Source: CBDFGQ01 sp965247295 (GTDB taxonomy: Bacteria > Chloroflexota > Dehalococcoidia > Lucifugimonadales > JAGWBF01). Taken from it: DNA of 64,000 nucleotides. The number at the start of each line of letters is the position of its first letter. Position 1 is the stretch's first letter. The position numbers and the translations under genes were made by a program. Location: assembly GCA_965247295.1 (NCBI GenBank), contig CBDFGQ010000006.1:483699-547698 (forward strand). The letters run 5' to 3'. This document shows positions 45,480-53,123 of this stretch, piece after piece. The notes beneath the pieces were generated by a model, which saw only the letters and a program-made list of their open reading frames with translations, was not told the DNA's origin and ran no database searches.

Positions 45480-45828
45480 CTGTACCTCCCGGAGGGTCGG
45501 CGAGCATCATCTGGGCTTGGATGATGGCGTTGGCTAACGCGTGTGCCGTTTCAGGAGTGATCTCTCGGTTCGCTTTCAAATGAGCGGCGGCCATGCTGGG
45601 TTGCTCGGTCTCTGAGGACTGGTGGGAGACTCCCAATAGGAGTGCCGGATCGACTTCAAGCCAGCGGCACAGCTTTCCGAAAGTTTGAAGGTCCGGCATC
45701 TTTCCTGATTCGATCCTGGAGAGTGTCGGGGCACTCGTGCCGATGTCGGCCGCAACCGCCCGAAGGCCTCTGTCACCCCTCTTCTCGCGGACGATGGTTC
45801 CAAGGTTTTGTAGAGTGACCTTACGCAT
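45463..45828 (-). CDS. XRE-family repressor (CapH-like)
   Basis: About 121 residues from MRKVTLQNLG. The longer frame to 45912 is rejected because AGGAGGGG lies just before the ATG at 45828. GLRAVAADIGTSAPTLSRIESGKMPDLQTF is a standard XRE helix-turn-helix. A C-terminal Ala-rich helix would dimerise or contact the peptidase. It probably represses its own promoter and that of the divergent patatin gene. TGTAGTACA (45847-45855) is a candidate operator. Confidence 0.85.
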   Translation of the reverse strand: MRKVTLQNLGTIVREKRGDRGLRAVAADIGTSAPTLSRIESGKMPDLQTFGKLCRWLEVDPALLLGVSHQSSETEQPSMAAAHLKANREITPETAHALANAIIQAQMMLADPPGGTDGEGL

Positions 45829-45860
45829 AGCCCCTCCTGTTGCACTTGTAGTACATATTC

Positions 45861-45889
45861 TTGACATCCTAACGTTGAGCTTGTATGAT
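45861..45889 (+). promoter_or_regulatory. Strong sigma-70 promoter of the patatin/CD-NTase genes
   Basis: TTGACA (45861-45866), exactly 17 nt, TATGAT (45884-45889): near-consensus. The palindrome TGTA-G-TACA lies just upstream (45847-45855), and CTTGTA occurs at both flanks (45845 and 45880), as for a repressor site. The leader to the first ATG is about 30 nt. Confidence 0.75.
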
Positions 45890-45921
45890 GGCTGTATCTT
45901 CGATGGAATCATGTATCACGT

Positions 45922-46893
45922 GTGATGATAATGGACACACCAAATAGAGTCAACTCAGAAATGGACAACCAGGCGGCCCTCGAATGCAGGGGGACGTTCT
46001 ACATCCTCGCCCTCGACGGCGGTGGCACAAGGGGAATCTACTCAGCTCAGATTCTGGCTAGCATTGAGCGGAAGCTTGGCAGACCAGTTGGGGAGTGCTT
46101 CGATCTCATCGCGGGCACCAGCACAGGCTCAATCATCGCGGGGGCTGCTGCTGTGGGCATTCCAATGACCAGGGTAGTAGAGCTATTCATGGAGGAGTCT
46201 TCGCGCATCTTTCGGAAGAGATGGCCGGGCTCGTTCCACGTCAGAAGTAAGTACTCAAGGCGATCTCTTGAACAGGTGGTCCGGAGTTGCGTGTCTGACC
46301 TGACCTTGGGAAAGGTCTCGACGCCCCTTATGATCATGGGTTCCAACATATCGACCGGCGGTGTACATGTATTTAAGTCTCGATACCTGAAGGACCTCGG
46401 AGAACCCTACGTCAGAGACGCAGATGTCTTTCTGAGTGACGCTATCCTAGCGTCGTGCGCTGCTCCCACGTATTTTGACCCCGTATCGGTCGACGATTCC
46501 GTCTTAGCGGACGGGGGACTGTGGGCCAACAATCCGTCGCTCATCGCTTTGACGGAGGCAGTTTCTAAGTTTAAGCGGTCGGTTGAACAGGTACACGTCC
46601 TATCAATCGGTACCGGACATTCCGTCAATCTCTATTCCAAGAAGAGGCTGTGGGGTCTCATCACCGGCTGGGGCCGCCAAAAGTTGGTCTCCTACGTTCT
46701 CAGGCTGCAATCAAACGCCTCTGCGAACATGGCCAGGCTATTGCTCGAGGACAGGTACCTCCGGCTTGACCCCGCGATCGAGGCTTGGGAATTGGACGAC
46801 GTAGAGCACTTGGATAATTTGAAGGCTTTGGCAACCAGCGATTTCGCCTTCCGGAGTGAGGCGATTATGGAGAACTTTAAGAAAGCAAAGTGA
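45922..46893 (+). CDS. Patatin-like phospholipase, CapV-type CBASS effector
   Basis: 323 residues. ALDGGGTRGIYSAQIL gives the oxyanion hole (GGGTRG, 33-38). GTSTG (65-69) carries the nucleophile Ser67, and LADGGLWANNP the catalytic Asp197. Soluble, without a signal peptide. Possible starts are GTG 45922, ATG 45925 and ATG 45931. Divergent from the repressor-peptidase pair and 75 nt upstream of a CD-NTase fragment. In CapV-DncV systems such a lipase is activated by cyclic dinucleotides and degrades the host membrane during phage infection. Confidence 0.88.
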   Translation: MMIMDTPNRVNSEMDNQAALECRGTFYILALDGGGTRGIYSAQILASIERKLGRPVGECFDLIAGTSTGSIIAGAAAVGIPMTRVVELFMEESSRIFRKRWPGSFHVRSKYSRRSLEQVVRSCVSDLTLGKVSTPLMIMGSNISTGGVHVFKSRYLKDLGEPYVRDADVFLSDAILASCAAPTYFDPVSVDDSVLADGGLWANNPSLIALTEAVSKFKRSVEQVHVLSIGTGHSVNLYSKKRLWGLITGWGRQKLVSYVLRLQSNASANMARLLLEDRYLRLDPAIEAWELDDVEHLDNLKALATSDFAFRSEAIMENFKKAK

Positions 46894-46968
46894 GGCGACA
46901 CCTCAGAGGCTACATGTGTCGCGACAGGCCAGCTAGCACTTGCGAAGCTAACAAAACCTTAGAGGGAG

Positions 46969-47142
46969 ATGAAGATGACTAGGAACAACCAGGAATTCCA
47001 GGACTTCCTCAGAGATGAAGTCAACCTCAACCAGAGTCGTCTCGACCGGTTGGAGACGAGTGTGCGGGCTGTGAACAGCTATCTCAAAGACCGTCTCACC
47101 GGCTACCAGAAGATGGAGCGGCAAGGTTCATACGCACTGTAG
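46969..47142 (+). pseudogene. CD-NTase (cyclic-oligonucleotide synthase) N-terminus, cut by IS copy 2
   Basis: About 57 codons from ATG 46969 (or 46975, same frame), with GAGGGAG upstream. The peptide NQEFQDFLRDEV, LDRLETSVRAVNSYLK, GYQKMERQGSYAL matches the start of DncV/CD-NTase proteins up to the conserved GS motif (GSYA). The IS begins at 47138 and supplies the last codon and a TAG. The DxD catalytic residues and the rest are lost, and are not found after the IS. The CBASS is therefore inactive here unless another synthase exists. Confidence 0.75.
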
Positions 47143-47249
47143 GGTGTCAGCGCAATTGGACACTATTGAGGCCTAGAGAACCGAAGAGGTTGGGGGTGGT
47201 AGAGGCTCCTTCAGAGGGGTAGATTAACCCTAAGTGAAAGGAGTCATCG

Positions 47250-47651
47250 ATGACCCAGGTAGAGGATCAGGCCAGTCAAGCTGAGGAGCGAAGCCAGGAG
47301 ACACGAAGCTTCGTGCGTCAGGTCCGTGCAGCGACCCGCCGTAAGTATACCCCTGAAGAGAAGATTCGCATCGTCTTGGAGGGGTTCAGACGGGAGACTA
47401 CCGTTAATGACCTGTGCCGACGGGAAGGAATCAAACCCCACTCCTACTACGCCTGGACGAAGGGGTTTATGGAAGCTGGGAAGGAGAGGTTGACTCGGGA
47501 CAGTGTGCGTGATGCGACCCGGCAAGAGATAGAGCAGCTCAAGCGGGAGAACAGTGAACTGAAGCAGCTGGTGGGTGAGTTGTCCCTGGAGTTGCACCGC
47601 TTCAAAAAAACAGCTCTGCCGCCCCTACACGACAACGGCACCGGCGCATGA
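47250..47651 (+). CDS. IS3 OrfA (copy 2)
   Basis: 133-residue HTH and zipper protein with the same sequence as copy 1 (the base changes are silent). Seven A at 47604-47610 form the presumed -1 frameshift site joining it to orfB. Confidence 0.9.
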   Translation: MTQVEDQASQAEERSQETRSFVRQVRAATRRKYTPEEKIRIVLEGFRRETTVNDLCRREGIKPHSYYAWTKGFMEAGKERLTRDSVRDATRQEIEQLKRENSELKQLVGELSLELHRFKKTALPPLHDNGTGA

Positions 47652-48667
47652 GCGTAGTGGAACAATCGAAGGTCGTGGCTGAGGTGGAGCGACATGGTAG
47701 AGGGAAGAACAGGCGACTCAGGGAGCTTGGCATTTCCAGGAGCACGTATTATTGGTGGAGGTGGAGGCACCGGCAGGGTAGTTGGGAGGGTACGGAAGGA
47801 ACTGAGAGGCCCTGGAATCGCCTGCGTCCAGAAGAGGAGGCAGTAGTGCTGGCGGCAGCCCGTGAGATGCCGACCTGGCGAAGCCGGCAGTTGGCGGCTT
47901 GGCTCACCGACCACAGAGGCCTATCGGTCTCCGCCTCCACAGTCTATCGTATCCTGAGACGGGAGGGTCTGGTGAAACGGATCGAATACCAGTTGGCAGC
48001 GGGCAAAGAGTACCAGCACAAGACCACAGGGCCCCACCAGCTGTGGGCCACCGATGCCTCCTACTTCCGTGTAGTGGGATGGGGCTACTACTACCTCGTG
48101 ACGGTGATGGACGACTACTCCCGGTTCATCTTGGCCTGGAAGGTGCAACGGGACATGACGGCCGACTCCCTCATAGAGGTGGTCCAGGAAGCTGTTGACT
48201 CTACTGGTATGACTGATGTACCTCTGGAGGATCGGACCAAGCTCCTCTCAGATAATGGCCCAGGTTATGTATCGCGGGCCTTCCGCGAGTACATGCGGGT
48301 GGTGGGCATTCGCCACGTCCTGGCAGCACCCTATCACCCTCAGACCAACGGGAAGCTGGAGAGATATCACCGAACCCTCAAAGACGACATTAACCAGGTG
48401 CCATACGAGGTGGTGGAAGACCTGGAGGCGGCCATCCGGGACTTCGTCGAGTTCTACAACTACCGAAGATATCATCAGGCGCTCAGGGTTGTAACTCCGG
48501 CTGACGTGCTGGAAGGCCGTCTGGAGGCAATTCTAGCCCAGAGGAAGGAGGTACAGCGAGAGACTTTTGACCGGCGGAGGCGGTACAATCAGGAGGTCAG
48601 AGAAACCCTCAAACCAGGAGCTTCTTCACCCCAATCTCTCGGACCCAGAACTGTCCAAAACCGCTGA
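47648..48667 (+). CDS. IS3 OrfB transposase (copy 2)
   Basis: 339-residue DDE transposase with intact Asp (TDASYF), Asp (SDNGPGY) and Glu (KLERYHR). It differs from copy 1 by Ala for Val in RDMTADSL. ATGA overlap with orfA. Confidence 0.92.
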   Translation: MSVVEQSKVVAEVERHGRGKNRRLRELGISRSTYYWWRWRHRQGSWEGTEGTERPWNRLRPEEEAVVLAAAREMPTWRSRQLAAWLTDHRGLSVSASTVYRILRREGLVKRIEYQLAAGKEYQHKTTGPHQLWATDASYFRVVGWGYYYLVTVMDDYSRFILAWKVQRDMTADSLIEVVQEAVDSTGMTDVPLEDRTKLLSDNGPGYVSRAFREYMRVVGIRHVLAAPYHPQTNGKLERYHRTLKDDINQVPYEVVEDLEAAIRDFVEFYNYRRYHQALRVVTPADVLEGRLEAILAQRKEVQRETFDRRRRYNQEVRETLKPGASSPQSLGPRTVQNR

Positions 48668-48676
48668 CACCCAACA

Positions 48677-48939
48677 GCTGCGAAGGGAAAGCCAAGCAAG
48701 AGGCAGTCCGTGAATTGATTGCTCTCGTAAGAAAATTAGGAGGCACAATCGCCACTTTCGCCCATTCCCAGGATGAACTCAGGCGGGTGCTGAATGGCGC
48801 TGCCCTCTACTTGGAGTCACCTGACGGTCGAGGAGCCGTTGTCTTCGAGTCCAGAAGACGCGGGGTAACAAAATCCGACCTACTGCTTCTCGCGGAGTCC
48901 GTTGACAACGAACTTAGTGCGGCTGGGATTGTGAGGTAG
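48677..48939 (+). pseudogene. Unrecognised gene fragment between two insertion sequences
   Basis: About 86 codons open from the IS edge to a TAG at 48939. The peptide includes AKQEAVRELIALVRKLGG, FAHSQDELRRVLNGAALY and GVTKSDLLLLAESVDNEL. It has natural composition and looks like the C-terminus of a real protein, but it does not continue the CD-NTase or the NYN gene. I do not recognise the family; a PIN-like or helicase-associated tail is possible. An internal ATG at 48715 gives a 74-residue frame. Confidence 0.5.
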
Positions 48940-48994
48940 GATGGAAAAAATGGACACCAAAGTCGGAGTAGGATAATACGACGGAGGTGTCAGA

Positions 48995-49309
48995 ATGAAA
49001 AGGGTTCCACAAGGAAGGTACAGCAGGGAATTCCGGCAGGAAGCAGTGAGGCTGGTAACAGAAGAGAAGCTATCATTGCCAGAGGCAGGCCGCCGGCTGT
49101 CCTTGCCGCCATCGACATTAGGGTACTGGGTGAAGGCACATAGGGCTGGCAAACTGGGAGATGTGGGCAAGACGTACAGGCCCATGACAGAAGTAGAGAT
49201 GGACCTTGCCCGGACGAAGAAGGAACTGGCGGAAGTGAAGATGGAGCGGGACATACTAAAAAAAGCAGCCGCGTACTTTGCCAGGGAGTCGCTGCCCGGT
49301 ACGCGATGA
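48995..49309 (+). CDS. IS3 OrfA
   Basis: 104 residues. The HTH is REFRQEAVRLVTEEKLSLPE with AGRRLSLPPSTLGYW, and the zipper MDLARTKKELAEVKMERDILKK. GGAGGT precedes the ATG. A_AAA_AAA_G at 49258-49265 is a classical IS3 slippery site. The -1 frame from there to the orfB ATG (49306) has no stop, so a fusion transposase is possible. Confidence 0.9.
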   Translation: MKRVPQGRYSREFRQEAVRLVTEEKLSLPEAGRRLSLPPSTLGYWVKAHRAGKLGDVGKTYRPMTEVEMDLARTKKELAEVKMERDILKKAAAYFARESLPGTR

Positions 49310-50169
49310 TGAAAGAACTGCGGCTCGACTACCCCAAATGTGTCTTGGGCCGGTTGTTGAACGTATCGGCCAGTGGCTACTATGCCTGGGTGGACCGGCC
49401 ATCGTCCAGGCGAGCACAGGAGGAAGTGCGGCTGGAGCTGGAGATCAGGGCAGCCCACAAGCGGACGAGACAGACCTATGGCCCGGAACGGTTACAGCGC
49501 GACCTGGCGGAGCATGGCGTTCGGGTGGGCATCTGTCGCATCAAGCGTATCCGAAAGAAGCTTGGCATACGCTGCAGGCAGAAGAGGAGATTCAAGGCCA
49601 CCACCGACTCCGGGCACAGACTACCGGTTGCGGATAACATATTGGGCCAGCAGTTCAAGGTCTGGAGGCCGAACACTGTGTGGGTGAGTGACATCACCTA
49701 TATACCGACCGATGAGGGCTGGCTATATCTGGCGGGCCACAAGGACCTGTTCACCGGAGAGATTGTGGGCTATGCCATGGGAGAGCGGATGACCAAGAAC
49801 CTGGTTAGTCAGTCTCTATTGCGGGCGCTGAGAGCCAAACGTCCAGCGAGGGGCCTGATGCATCACTCTGACCGAGGCAGTCAGTATTGCTCCCAGGAAT
49901 ACAGAGGTTTTCTCGAGCGGTCTGGCCTGCGATCTTCCATGAGCGGGAAGGGGAACTGCTTTGATAATGCTCCGATGGAGAGCTTCTGGGCCACACTCAA
50001 GCAGGAGTTGGTCCACCACCGTCATTACAGAAGCAGGCAGGAGGCAGCTCGAGAGATCACGGAATATATCGAGCTCTTCTATAACCGCCAGCGCCGCCAG
50101 GCCAGGCTGGGGTTCCTGTCACCCGCGGCGTATGAGCAGAGATTCTATGCCGGACTACCAGCAGCATGA
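49306..50169 (+). CDS. IS3 OrfB transposase
   Basis: 287-residue DDE transposase. The N-terminal HTH_21 region has SGYYAWVDRPSS. Catalytic Asp is in VSDITYIPT, Asp in HHSDRGSQY and Glu in APMESFWATLK. Frame intact, so possibly active. It overlaps orfA by ATGA and is not closely similar to the transposase of the other two IS copies. Confidence 0.93.
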   Translation: MMKELRLDYPKCVLGRLLNVSASGYYAWVDRPSSRRAQEEVRLELEIRAAHKRTRQTYGPERLQRDLAEHGVRVGICRIKRIRKKLGIRCRQKRRFKATTDSGHRLPVADNILGQQFKVWRPNTVWVSDITYIPTDEGWLYLAGHKDLFTGEIVGYAMGERMTKNLVSQSLLRALRAKRPARGLMHHSDRGSQYCSQEYRGFLERSGLRSSMSGKGNCFDNAPMESFWATLKQELVHHRHYRSRQEAAREITEYIELFYNRQRRQARLGFLSPAAYEQRFYAGLPAA

Positions 50170-50193
50170 AAGGTTTGGTGTCCACTATTTACG

Positions 50194-51138
50194 TCCGACC
50201 TCAAGGTGTGCTGCGCCCTGTTCCACGGCTTCGACTGGTCCAAGTGGACCACGGGCACTGCCACGGAGAGGGTTGGACTGCTGCCGGCTGCTCAGGAGCA
50301 TATTCTGGCCCAAGAGAACGGCAAGGAGCGCTGCGTGAGCACGGTGAGAGAGCTGTCCCAAGCCTTCGCTCTCGCCGTACCACACGAGGAAACCTTGCGC
50401 ATCCGGGACGACGTGGGCTTCTTCCAGGCGGTGCAGTCGGTGCTGTCCAAGAGCGCCATCGGAGAGTCGCGGACGGAAGAGGACATGGATCACGCCGTGC
50501 GCCAAATCATCTCCCGCGCTGTGGCATCTGAGGGGGTGATGGACATCTTCGCAGCAGCAGGGCTGGACAAGCCGGACATCTCGGTGTTGTCGGACGAGTT
50601 CCTGGCCGAAGTGCAGGGTATGCCCCATCGCAACCTGGCCGTTGAACTGCTCCAGAAGCTGTTGAAGGGGGAGGTCTCCGCTAGACGGCGGAAGAACGTT
50701 GTGCAGGCCCGCTCCTTTGCCGAGTTGCTGGAGCAAACTCTGCGGAGATACCAGAACCGTGCCGTCGAGGCGGCTCAGGTGATCGAGGAGCTGATATAGC
50801 TGGCCAAGGAGATGCGGGAGGCCAGCGCTCGCGGCGAGAAGCTGGGCCTCTCGGAGGACGAGTTGGCCTTCTACGACGCCCTGGAGATCAACGACAGCGC
50901 CGTCCAGGTGCTAGGAGACGAGACGCTGCGAAACATAGCCCGTGAGCTGGCCGAAACCGTCCGGAGGAACGTCACCATCGACTGGACGCTGCGGGAAAAC
51001 GTGCGCGCCCAGTTGCGGGTCCTTGTCAGGCGCATCCTTCGCAAGCACGGCTACCCGCCGGACAAGCAGGAGAAGGCAACCCTGACCGTCCTGGAGCAGG
51101 CGGAGGTGCTGTCACACGGGTGGGCAGGGGCCGCTTGA
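50194..51138 (+). pseudogene. C-terminal fragment of a second type I HsdR (DUF3387 type)
   Basis: Open from the IS edge: SDLKVCCALFHGFDWSKW, then DDVGFFQAVQSVLSK, LSDEFLAEVQGMPHRNLAVELL and FAELLEQTLRRYQNRAVEAA. After an in-frame TAG at 50797-50799 it continues LSEDELAFYDALE ... RILRKHGYPPDKQEKA to the natural stop. This is the C-terminal region of the EcoR124-like HsdR subgroup, distinct from the intact HsdR at 41732. The nuclease and motor domains are gone. A remnant of another RM system. Confidence 0.85.
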
Positions 51139-51258
51139 CGGCCGTCGGACTTATCGCCATTCGACACTTCTAAACTGAACCGCAGTTCCGACGGCCTGCT
51201 CGCTGGCGGAGACGCAGGCCTGTAGTTGGAATCGGACCTACTTCGTGGCTGGCCTGCT

Positions 51259-52386
51259 TCAAGTTGTTGCATCTCGTTGGTCATAGGCCTCAGCGATTCT
51301 CTTCCCCTCAATCTGGTCGGGTTCCAGTGCCTGCAGCTGGCATTTCTGCCATGAATCACTGATGTACTCGCAGTGTTGTCTGTTTTCTTGCTGAACGCAG
51401 TCTGGCCACGGGCAAAGCTGTTTCCCATCAGAGTCTGCCCTGATGGGCGTGCATAGTACGTCTCCTTCTGGACCTCCGAACATCCTTACCCAGTAGAACA
51501 CGTTGGGATGGTGATATAGGAATATCTTGTGCTCCGTCAGCAGCGCCGTAATCCATTCGATCCATTTAGGCGCGGATTCCACGTAGTGTCTGAGATTGAC
51601 TTGGGCTCCCAGAGGATTCTCCGCGTGAATGATCTTGTTCAGTTGGTCGTATACGGTAACCAATCTGTCTTCCGTCAGGAAGTCTCCTTCTTTCTCCTTG
51701 GGCTCGGGGTAGTACGTGCTATGTATTCCTCTTAGGTCTGCCATGATCTTCTTGATGTTCCAGACCTTCCGAAGTTCGTCCTGTGATTTGCGCCAAGAGT
51801 CCTTGTTGGAAACCAGGGAGCTGAAGACAATAAGTTCCAAGACCATCCGAAGCTGCAGGCACACAGACTCCACGCGGGTCTGGTTTCTGATCCCGGGCAT
51901 CTCCATGAGCCGTTGGATAGCCTCTACCTTTAGCTTTATTTCCTCCATGAGGTCGGAGTACTGGTGGATGTCGAGTTCTTCGGCCTGTTTCATCTGCCAT
52001 CCGCAGTTTGTACAGAATATGTTCCATCCCCACCCCACTGGATCGGCTCCCTGGAGTTCGAGCATGTCGTCTCCGCACTCAGGGCATATTTGGTACGCAT
52101 TCCCATCAATCCCCTTGACCGGCTCGTTCGGTTGGAAATTCAAGCTCATGGCCAGGCCGTCGAACGTGGGTATCTCCCCACACTCGGGGCATGGTTTGGT
52201 CGGCATGATGCCGTATCTCAGGTACTGGAGGGCAGCTTCTTGATGGCCATCTGGACATTCTCCCCAGGGCTCTACCTGTACGGTTTCCGTGAACATCTCT
52301 GATGCTTCTCCACAGGTTCGCATCCCCAGGCATCGGCCAATGTTCTCGACGCTCTCCTCGGTCAATCGAAACTTTCTCCCATCCAC
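51259..52386 (-). CDS. Zinc-ribbon hypothetical protein
   Basis: 375 residues from a GTG. Three Cys pairs are visible: CPECG at about 69-73, CPECGDDM at about 100 and CTNCGW at about 122. The helical second half may be DUF4145-like. The C-terminus adds CPWPDCVQQ. Upstream, a different frame (52549 to 52387) has good coding character (LENLLKTGESETYGRLCWSLANR). Removing one G near 52388 would join them as DVIKLVDGRKFRLTEE, so the true start may be 52549 with a frameshift. Function unknown. Confidence 0.65.
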   Translation of the reverse strand: MDGRKFRLTEESVENIGRCLGMRTCGEASEMFTETVQVEPWGECPDGHQEAALQYLRYGIMPTKPCPECGEIPTFDGLAMSLNFQPNEPVKGIDGNAYQICPECGDDMLELQGADPVGWGWNIFCTNCGWQMKQAEELDIHQYSDLMEEIKLKVEAIQRLMEMPGIRNQTRVESVCLQLRMVLELIVFSSLVSNKDSWRKSQDELRKVWNIKKIMADLRGIHSTYYPEPKEKEGDFLTEDRLVTVYDQLNKIIHAENPLGAQVNLRHYVESAPKWIEWITALLTEHKIFLYHHPNVFYWVRMFGGPEGDVLCTPIRADSDGKQLCPWPDCVQQENRQHCEYISDSWQKCQLQALEPDQIEGKRIAEAYDQRDATT

Positions 52387-52750
52387 CCAGCTTAATCACA
52401 TCTCCTGCTCGGTGCCTCTCGGTATCCCTGTTTGCCAGCGACCAACAAAGCCGTCCGTATGTTTCGGACTCCCCTGTCTTCAGGAGGTTCTCCAAGGGCT
52501 CTATCTTCGGGGCCTTCCCCCTCGTGTTGCCATTCCTCTTTTTGGTCATTCCACGCCAGTTTCTTCTTGCGCCTCGTCCTCGAATGTTCCAACAACGGCT
52601 TGATATCGGCTATTACTCTACCCCCACCAGGGCATCACATGGGTGTGCTGTCCTTGGCAGGGGCTCTGTGGATGCCTCATCCTTCACCATAGAGAAGCCC
52701 GGCGGCGCGATCGGCTTTCACCGCAGAGGCTGGCCGTTGGCTACACTGCT

Positions 52751-52800
52751 AGAGTAAAAGAAATGGTGAAGGTTCTTGATTTTGTCAAGTTTGGTGGGCC
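52751..52800 (+). repeat. Right direct repeat of genomic island at tRNA-Gln 3' end
   Basis: AGAGTAAAA, a 12-nt insertion, then GGTTCTTGATTTTGTCAAGTTTGG and GGGCC are shared with 36090-36127 (28 of the last 30 nt). Its last 9 nt are the 3' end of tRNA-Gln, including the CCA. Together with the left copy it delimits about 16.7 kb. The repeat also resembles the 3' coding end of the serine recombinase (VLDFVQ region). Confidence 0.7.
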
Positions 52801-52868
52801 AGGAGGGATTCGAACCCTCGGTATCCCGATTCAGAGTCGGGTGCTTTGCCAAGCTTAGCTACTGGCCC
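52792..52868 (-). tRNA. tRNA-Gln(CTG), CCA encoded
   Basis: Minus-strand cloverleaf with acceptor GGGCCAG/CTGGCCC, discriminator A and encoded CCA. The anticodon stem CCCGA/TCGGG encloses loop CTCTGAA (anticodon CTG, codon CAG). The T arm is GAGGG TTCGAAT CCCTC. It is intact and lies at the right end of the island, the usual state after integration at a tRNA 3' end. Confidence 0.92.
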
Positions 52869-52882
52869 ACTCAGGTGTGTAG

Positions 52883-52930
52883 CTGCCAGGGACTGGCCTC
52901 AAGAACGAGTCCCTGGCAGTTTCTTTTTTA
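52883..52930 (+). terminator. Rho-independent terminator, plus strand
   Basis: Perfect 12-bp stem CTGCCAGGGACT (52883-52894) / AGTCCCTGGCAG (52908-52919) followed by TTTCTTTTTTA. It would stop plus-strand transcription leaving the island before galU. It lies upstream of the tRNA on the other strand. Confidence 0.75.
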
Positions 52931-52975
52931 CAAACAAAAAAGGGAAGCGCAGTAGGCTAGCTGCCTTGCGCTCCC
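52930..52975 (-). terminator. Rho-independent terminator, minus strand
   Basis: Stem GGGAAGCGCA (52942-52951) / TGCGCTCCC (52967-52975), with an inner AGGC/GCCT pairing. Read on the minus strand it is followed by TTTTTTGTTTGT. It would stop transcripts running leftward from the recombinase across galU, back to back with the plus-strand terminator. Confidence 0.65.
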
Positions 52976-53123
52976 CTCGTTTCTCTCTCTCTAGAAGGGA
53001 GGATTATATTCAGTTTTCTAGGCTGTTTGGTCTAGGCGGAGGGATTATACCAGAATGGTGCAACGCGGTCTTCCTTGTTCCCCGCAGGGGCGGGTGTTAG
53101 AATAGCCGCCGGAGGGGGCCCCA

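Larger units (their letters stand above)
47138..48676 (+). mobile_element. IS3-family insertion sequence, copy 2 (1539 bp)
   Basis: Same length, ends and gene content as copy 1, and in the same orientation. About five base differences were seen by eye (e.g. GAGAACCGAAG for GAAAACCGAGG near the left end). It interrupts the CD-NTase gene on the left; the right flank is an unrelated gene fragment. No target duplication, consistent with a deletion next to the element. Confidence 0.9.
48942..50193 (+). mobile_element. Second IS3-family element (about 1252 bp, different type)
   Basis: Imperfect inverted repeats TGGAAAAAATGGACACC at the left and the complement of CGTAAATAGTGGACACC at the right (13 of 17 positions). 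Carries orfA and orfB. No target duplication is seen. It separates the unknown fragment from an HsdR fragment. Ends are estimated from the repeats (+/- 3 nt). Confidence 0.82.

Noticed and set aside
52643..52858. Plus-strand frame with GGPGGIRTLGIPIQSR
   Set aside because: Antisense of tRNA-Gln joined to the direct repeat; not a gene, though it helped reveal the repeat.
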